A DNA stretch of 15,488 bases from Candidatus Shapirobacteria bacterium (GTDB lineage: Bacteria > Patescibacteriota > Microgenomatia > UBA12405): NCBI GenBank assembly GCA_003542615.1, contig DPKG01000003.1:1-15488 (forward strand), in the 5' to 3' direction. The position numbers and the translations under genes are program-made. The notes below the pieces were generated by a model that did no database searches, was not told the DNA's origin, and saw only the letters and a list, made by a program, of their open reading frames with translations. Within the stretch, counting starts at the first letter, position 1. Each line of letters begins with the position of its first letter. This document shows positions 11,212 to 15,488 of the stretch, in pieces.

Positions 11212-13770
11212 ATGGATTTTAGAGAAGTCGAGTCGAAGTGGCAGAAGTTTTGGGAGGAACATCCTGATTTGTATAAGGCTCAAAATGTATCAAGCAGAGA
11301 GAAGAAGTATGTGCTAGTAGAGTTCCCTTATCCCAGTGGATCGGGATTACATATAGGTCACACCTTTACTTTTACCGGGGGTGATGTGTATGCCAGATAT
11401 TTAAGAATGAAGGGTTTTGAAGTGTTGTTTCCGATGGGGTGGGATGCTTTTGGTTTGCCGACGGAGAATTATGCTATCAAAACCAAACAGAAACCTCAAA
11501 AGATAACTAAAGAAAATACGGAAATGTATAAATCACAAATGAAGAAATTGGCTTTTTCTTTTGATTGGAGCCGGGAAGTGAATACGACCGATCCGGCTTA
11601 TTACAAATGGACGCAGTGGATTTTTGTTCAACTATATAAAAAAGGTTTGGCATATAAACAAGAAATGCCGATCAATTGGTGTCCGAGTTGTAGGATTGGT
11701 TTGGCTAATGAAGAAGTTTTGCAAAGCAAAACTGGTAAAAACGTTTGCGAAAGATGCGGAGCCGAGGTAGAAAGGCGAACAATTTCTCAATGGGTGGTAA
11801 AAATTACCGATTATGCTGACAGGTTGATTGAGGGACTAGAAAAGACTGATTTTATAGATAAGGTAAAGGCGGCACAGATAAATTGGATAGGAAAATCGGA
11901 AGGGGCAAGGGTGAAATTTAAAATAAAAAATTACGATGAGGAATTGGAAGTATTTACTACCAGGCCGGATACGCTTTTTGGGGCGACATTTATGGTGGTA
12001 GCGCCAGAACATCTGTTTGTAAAAAAATTAAAAGAAAGAGTGGGCGGGAAAAAATGGAGTGAGATTGAAAATTATGTTTTAGAATCAAAGAAGAAAAGTG
12101 ATTTGGAGAGGACGGATTTGGTAAAGGAGAAAACCGGAGTTTGGACCGGGTTGCATGCCATTAATCCAGTCAGCAGAGAGGAAATTGAAATTTGGATATC
12201 AGATTTTGTTTTGGGAAATTATGGCACTGGGGCAATTATGGCTGTTCCGGCACATGATCAGCGGGATTGGGATTTTGCTAAAAAATTTCGCTTGCCGATA
12301 AGGCCAGCAATATATCCAAAAAACTTGAAAAACTTGAATAAGTTCATGAGTTTTTATTGGGGTGGAGATATGGAGGATGGTCAGGAAGATGGTGCAACGG
12401 CTGATGAGTTTTATCATGTAGTAGGGACGATAAAGCCTTATGTTGAGGCAGTTGGAGAAATATGGGGGTCGGGTGATTGGAATGGATGGGAAGTGCCCAG
12501 AGATTTTGATAAGGTGCTTGATTGGATTGAAAAGAAGGGGATTGGTGAAAGATCAACTACTTATCATATACGGGATTGGATTTTTTCCCGGCAACATTAT
12601 TGGGGAGAGCCGATTCCGATGATTTATTGTGAGAAGTGTGGGTGGCAGCCGGTAGACGAGTCTGATTTACCAATAGTATTACCGGAGGTGGAGGCTTATG
12701 AGCCGACAGAAGACGGACAAAGTCCTTTGGCAAAGATTGAAGAGTTTGTGAATTGTAAGTGTCTGGTATGCGGAGGAGAGGCAAAAAGGGAGACAGATAC
12801 CATGCCAAATTGGGCAGGTAGCGATTGGTATTTTTTGAGATATATTGATCCTAATAATGATACAGTTATTGCTAGAGAAGAATGGTTAAAAAAATGGATG
12901 CCGGTGGATGTATATATAGGTGGAGACGAGCATAACACCCTGCACTTGTTGTATTCTCGATTTATTTATCAATTTTTGTGGGATATCGGATCAGTACCCA
13001 AAGAGATTCCGGAACCTTATTATAAAAGAATTTCTCATGGAGTGATTTTAGGTCCGGACAATCAAAGAATGAGTAAGTCTAAGGGGAATGTAATCGTTCC
13101 GGAAACGGTTGCAGATAAATATGGTGTTGATGTACTGAGAATGTATTTAATGTTTATGGGGCCCTTTGAAGGGACGATGGCGTGGAATGAAAAAACTTTA
13201 ATGGGGGTAAAAAGATTTTTGGAAAAATACAGTAAAAATATACTAAAGGCAATAGATAATAAGCAGAGTAATGTTGAGTCTGATAGCAGTAATAAAATTA
13301 AATTGATAATAAATAAGACCATAAAAGGTGTGTCTGAAGACATTGAAAGGTTTAGTTACAATACGGCAATTGCCAAGTTAATGGAAGCTAACAATGCTTT
13401 GGTCGATAAATATAATGAAGTGTCCAAAGAAGATCTGAGATCATTGATAAAACTGTTGGCTCCGTTTGCACCTTATACGGCAGAAGAATTGTGGGCCTAC
13501 TGGGCTAAAGCTTCGGAAGGCTCTGTACATCAGCAACAATGGCCGGAGGTGGAGGAAAAGTATTTAATTGAGGATATTTTTAGGGTGGCGGTGGCGGTGA
13601 ACGGTAAAGTACGGTCCGAGATAGAAGTGAGTAGTGAAGATGAAAATGATGAGCAAAAGGTGTTATTGCTTGCCAGGGAGGATGAAAAGATGAAAAGCTG
13701 GTTGGTAGGAAAAGAAATCGTAAGAGAGATATATGTAAAAGGTAAAATGGTCAATTTGGTAGTGAAATAA
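11212..13770 (+). CDS. leuS: Leucyl-tRNA synthetase
   Basis: This 852-residue class Ia synthetase charges tRNA-Leu with leucine. The visible landmarks are the HIGH motif in PYPSGSGLHIGH (residues 39-50), WDAFGLPTENYA, a zinc-type NWCPSC...CERCG module near 155-185, the CP1 editing domain with TTRPDTLFGATFMVVAPEH and GTGAIMAVPAHDQRDWDF, the second CP1 boundary RDWIFSRQHYWGEPIP, TMPNWAGSDWYFLRY, and the KMSKS loop as RMSKSKGNV (M620). An anticodon-binding helical domain and a C-terminal segment ending VKGKMVNLVVK follow. Length is normal for the bacterial enzyme. The end of the editing region (DMEDGQEDGATADEFYH to DKVLDWIEKKGIGER) differs from the common E. coli-type sequence. It starts without a Shine-Dalgarno site, 7 nt after TATAAT. 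Confidence 0.97.
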   Translation: MDFREVESKWQKFWEEHPDLYKAQNVSSREKKYVLVEFPYPSGSGLHIGHTFTFTGGDVYARYLRMKGFEVLFPMGWDAFGLPTENYAIKTKQKPQKITKENTEMYKSQMKKLAFSFDWSREVNTTDPAYYKWTQWIFVQLYKKGLAYKQEMPINWCPSCRIGLANEEVLQSKTGKNVCERCGAEVERRTISQWVVKITDYADRLIEGLEKTDFIDKVKAAQINWIGKSEGARVKFKIKNYDEELEVFTTRPDTLFGATFMVVAPEHLFVKKLKERVGGKKWSEIENYVLESKKKSDLERTDLVKEKTGVWTGLHAINPVSREEIEIWISDFVLGNYGTGAIMAVPAHDQRDWDFAKKFRLPIRPAIYPKNLKNLNKFMSFYWGGDMEDGQEDGATADEFYHVVGTIKPYVEAVGEIWGSGDWNGWEVPRDFDKVLDWIEKKGIGERSTTYHIRDWIFSRQHYWGEPIPMIYCEKCGWQPVDESDLPIVLPEVEAYEPTEDGQSPLAKIEEFVNCKCLVCGGEAKRETDTMPNWAGSDWYFLRYIDPNNDTVIAREEWLKKWMPVDVYIGGDEHNTLHLLYSRFIYQFLWDIGSVPKEIPEPYYKRISHGVILGPDNQRMSKSKGNVIVPETVADKYGVDVLRMYLMFMGPFEGTMAWNEKTLMGVKRFLEKYSKNILKAIDNKQSNVESDSSNKIKLIINKTIKGVSEDIERFSYNTAIAKLMEANNALVDKYNEVSKEDLRSLIKLLAPFAPYTAEELWAYWAKASEGSVHQQQWPEVEEKYLIEDIFRVAVAVNGKVRSEIEVSSEDENDEQKVLLLAREDEKMKSWLVGKEIVREIYVKGKMVNLVVK

Positions 13771-13815
13771 ACTGGGGGTTGAAATTGGGGCAAAAGAAAA
13801 GGTAGACTGGTAGCC

Positions 13816-13989
13816 ATGGCATCAAAATATCAAGAAAATTTAAAAAGGTTTCCCGGTGTACCGTCAGCGTACTGGCCTAAAGAGGAAGAAAGTTCTACAA
13901 TAAAACCTTTAACGGATGAACAGATTAAGAAAAGAGAGGAAATGTTGGCATTCATGCAACAGCTAGATGATATAAAAAAGAGAAAATAG
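13816..13989 (+). CDS. Small hydrophilic protein, 57 residues
   Basis: The ORF begins MASKYQENLKRFPGVPSAYW and ends QQLDDIKKRK. The second half (from PLTDEQIKKREEMLAFMQQL) is predicted to be a charged helix. It follows leuS by 45 nt with only a weak purine-rich sequence (AAAAGG) about 14 nt before the ATG. Composition looks protein-like, and the ORF lies in an otherwise empty stretch. No family is recognised. Confidence 0.5.
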   Translation: MASKYQENLKRFPGVPSAYWPKEEESSTIKPLTDEQIKKREEMLAFMQQLDDIKKRK

Positions 13990-14434
13990 GGATCTGTCTT
14001 TTTGAATTTATTATAGGCGTGGCAATTTTTCAATATATAGTGATTTTGGCAGTTTCGTGATTGTTTGCTAGTCATAATTTTGGGTTATTTGAGTGTATTT
14101 TTTTGGATTAAGTTGTTTTTTACTGATTGTGGATAAGTCATGGCTAAATTTTTGGCAATATTTAATTATGGGTATAAGTGTAAGAGAAAGATAAGGGGTA
14201 TATAAGAGAAATGTAATAAAATTTAGGTATATTTTAAAGCTAAATGCGGTTAATAAGAAGTATATTGAATTTATTTGAGTTAGATAAGTAGGGGTTTTAA
14301 AAATTTTATGTGCGGTATATATTTTTGTGATTTTTGGCAAAAAAGATGCGGTAAATATTCGGGAATGTTATATTTTTATGCGGAATATAGTGCGGAGAAA
14401 GTTAATATTGCCTAATCTTGGGATAAATATGTTG
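13990..14434. other. AT-rich stretch without a supported gene
   Basis: About 445 nt of very AT-rich DNA. It contains one perfect DnaA-box sequence (TGTGGATAA, 14128-14136), a near-match TGGATTAAG at 14104, and TGCGG five times at 14245, 14311, 14347, 14379 and 14391. A 90-codon minus-strand ORF here is low-complexity and not convincing. No terminator is clear. An undetected RNA is possible. Confidence 0.5.
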
Positions 14435-14506
14435 TGTCCCTACCAGGAATCGAACCTGGATTTGCCGCTTAGGAGGCAGCCGTTCTATCCATTGAACTAT
14501 AAGGAC
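14435..14506 (-). tRNA. tRNA-Arg (anticodon CCU)
   Basis: The 72-nt cloverleaf has acceptor stem GTCCTTA/TAGGGAC (one T-G pair), D stem GTTC/GAAC, anticodon stem GCTGC/GCGGC with loop CTCCTAA (anticodon CCT in DNA), T arm with GGTTCGATTCC and discriminator A. CCA is not encoded and must be added by tRNA nucleotidyltransferase. It reads AGG, a codon used heavily by the plus-strand genes here. Confidence 0.95.
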
Positions 14507-14540
14507 TTTGAGTCACTTAGGCTAAAGCTTTGCGACCTAG

Positions 14541-14613
14541 TCGGGGATACAGGATTCGAACCTGCAGCCTCACGATCCCGAACCGTGCGCGCTACCAATT
14601 GCGCCAATCCCCG
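14541..14613 (-). tRNA. tRNA-Pro (anticodon CGG)
   Basis: The 73-nt cloverleaf has acceptor stem CGGGGAT/ATCCCCG, D arm with GCGC/GCGC, anticodon stem CACGG/TCGTG with loop TTCGGGA (anticodon CGG), T arm AGGTTCGAATCCT and discriminator A. CCA is not encoded. It lies 34 nt upstream of the Arg tRNA on the same strand, so the two are probably co-transcribed. Confidence 0.95.
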
Positions 14614-14642
14614 TTGGTTTGCTTTAGATAAAGGCTAGAGAT

Positions 14643-14648
14643 ATTATA
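14643..14648 (-). promoter_or_regulatory. Candidate -10 box of the tRNA pair
   Basis: A perfect TATAAT on minus ends 29 nt before the 5' end of tRNA-Pro, a usual distance for a tRNA promoter. No strong -35 box is visible. Confidence 0.4.
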
Positions 14649-14959
14649 GCAATTTTAAATTCAAAAATTTTTAAATGGGGATATGAACTAGAGTTATATA
14701 TTTATGATTTAAAAGTATTAGTAAATTTAAATAATTGAATAAAGTGAAAGGAGAAGTTAATTTGGAGTAAGAATTTGATATGAATAAGGTAAAAGGATAG
14801 GTTAAAATAGCATTATTATTGGTCTAGCAGAAAAAATATTTATTGCTAAGTTAGTATTTTTGAAGCTAGATTTTAAAATTTTGCTGTGAAATATTGTTGT
14901 GAAAATTACAAGTATATGAATATAGTTTTAGGAGCTATAAAAGTGAGTTGTTATGTCGC

Positions 14960-14994
14960 TTGACAGGGGAAAACTAAACACCTAGACTGATAAT
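14960..14994 (+). promoter_or_regulatory. Candidate promoter of the small exported protein
   Basis: TTGACA (14960-14965) is followed by TAGACT with a 17-nt spacer and by GATAAT (14989-14994) with a 23-nt spacer. The ATG is at 15014. The same TTGACA-N23-GATAAT arrangement occurs on minus at 3755-3721. Confidence 0.4.
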
Positions 14995-15013
14995 ATAAAT
15001 ATTAATTAATTAA

Positions 15014-15418
15014 ATGACAGATTTAAACAGAAACACCAGAACTTTGATAGCCGCTTTTGTGGTGGCAATATTTGCTTTAGTACCATTGAGATTTGTGGCA
15101 GATGGTCAAATGGATAGTAGTCTTTGGTATCGGGCTGAGAATGTAAGAGTATTGGGTACTGAAGATAATGGCGGATCAGAAATAATTTTGCCAGAGACTG
15201 CCAGTCCAATGGAAATGAGCAATGAGGCAATTTTGGAAGCACCATATGACGAGATAGAAGCGGAGACAGAAAATGTTTTGGGAGTGACAACTGAAAACGT
15301 AGTAACTAATGTAAATTGCATTTCGAAAGAATATGTAGCCGGAGTAATTGATCAGTTATATGAAGCCGGTGCCAGTAGTCAGGATATGCAGTTTGTGGCA
15401 AACAGTGTTTGTAGATAA
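15014..15418 (+). CDS. Small exported or membrane-anchored protein, 134 residues
   Basis: The N-terminus MTDLNRNTRTLIAAFVVAIF with LVPLRFVADG is a signal peptide or signal anchor (hydrophobic residues ~11-27). A long acidic Glu/Thr/Asn-rich linker follows (about 35-98), including NVLGVTTENVV. The C-terminal ~35 residues look helical, bounded by two cysteines (NCISKEY ... ANSVCR) that could form a disulfide outside the membrane. No family is recognised. It has no Shine-Dalgarno site; AT-only sequence precedes the ATG. It converges on a minus-strand gene to the right. Confidence 0.65.
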   Translation: MTDLNRNTRTLIAAFVVAIFALVPLRFVADGQMDSSLWYRAENVRVLGTEDNGGSEIILPETASPMEMSNEAILEAPYDEIEAETENVLGVTTENVVTNVNCISKEYVAGVIDQLYEAGASSQDMQFVANSVCR

Positions 15419-15434
15419 GAGAGTTTGAGAACGA

Positions 15435-15488
15435 TTATCTGATGGTGATAGCGTAGAGATTTTCCGGGGCCGAGTGATAGGCTGAGGT
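15435..15488 (-). CDS. C-terminal end of a further minus-strand gene
   Basis: The last 17 codons and a TAA stop of a gene entering from the right edge: TSAYHSAPENLYAITIR. The C-rich codons match other minus-strand genes of the window, and the stop sits 16 nt from the convergent gene at 15418. Two other frames are also open over this short stretch, so the call is tentative. No function can be assigned. Confidence 0.4.
   Translation of the reverse strand, partial: TSAYHSAPENLYAITIR

Larger units (their letters stand above)
14614..15013. other. AT-rich intergenic region without a gene
   Basis: About 400 nt between the divergent tRNA pair and the exported-protein gene. It holds the tRNA -10 box at its left end and a TTGACA (14960-14965) with TAGACT after 17 nt and GATAAT after 23 nt near its right end. 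An AAAGGAG at about 14748 is followed only by very short frames. I see no other structure. Confidence 0.45.

Noticed and set aside
14100..14200. Replication origin
   Set aside because: Only one perfect DnaA box, no dnaA or dnaN nearby, and the strand composition does not change sign here.
14068..14340. A 90-codon minus-strand ORF
   Set aside because: Low-complexity I/L/Y/T/K composition from AT-rich DNA, no ribosome site, no recognisable domain.
14327..14638. A 103-codon plus-strand ORF over the tRNA region
   Set aside because: Its protein is the antisense translation of the two tRNA genes, ending in the well-known spurious GDTGFEPAASRS-type sequence; the tRNA cloverleafs explain the bases.

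Overview
The window looks like chromosomal DNA of a Patescibacteria/CPR bacterium, probably of the Microgenomates group. Four things point there: a ComEC whose membrane and metallo-beta-lactamase halves are separate genes; exported proteins with a D-W-G-N-F-N-M-T-S-G type repeat that I associate with that group; very compact gene packing with 1-11 nt gaps or overlaps; and tRNA genes without an encoded CCA end. TGA is used as a stop (comEA) and never appears in-frame, so the code is the ordinary bacterial one, not the Gracilibacteria-type recoding. The lineage is inferred from content; there is no rRNA here.

Layout. Positions 1-6290 are almost all minus strand and encode a cell-surface region. 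One cluster (6290 to 4007) holds a membrane protein with a degenerate histidine-kinase dimerisation domain, an exported protein with a WxL-like C-terminal domain, and a DUF916-like membrane-anchored protein. A second cluster (2884 to the left edge) repeats the WxL-like / DUF916-like pair and adds a secreted Ig-like protein cut by the window edge. Between them lie three tiny membrane-protein genes (3575 to 3123) with strong Shine-Dalgarno sites and a leader able to form two mutually exclusive hairpins. A 92-residue cysteine-containing ORF runs the other way at 3804.

Positions 6390-8846 (plus) form a DNA-uptake operon: ComEA, ComEC membrane channel and a ComEC-type metallo-hydrolase, the genes overlapping by 4 and 11 nt. 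All three carry short palindromic repeats inside their coding sequence. A beta-lactamase-like protein (minus) converges on this operon and shares a CTAG stop with it. Then come, on plus, a RecB-like PD-(D/E)XK nuclease candidate, a small basic protein, leucyl-tRNA synthetase and a 57-residue protein. The last part is AT-rich: about 445 nt without a gene, two minus-strand tRNAs (Arg-CCU, Pro-CGG), another 400 nt without a gene, a small exported protein and the tail of one more minus-strand gene.

How it works together. The two WxL/DUF916-like pairs plausibly build a cell-surface protein layer, and the com operon imports DNA. Two start modes coexist: AAGGAG sites before the tiny membrane genes, and TATAAT boxes only 6-8 nt before the ATG (suggesting leaderless mRNAs) before the nuclease, the small basic protein, leuS, the beta-lactamase-like gene and the 92-residue ORF. 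The plus strand is G-rich and C-poor throughout regardless of gene direction, so the window probably lies in one replichore with plus as leading strand.
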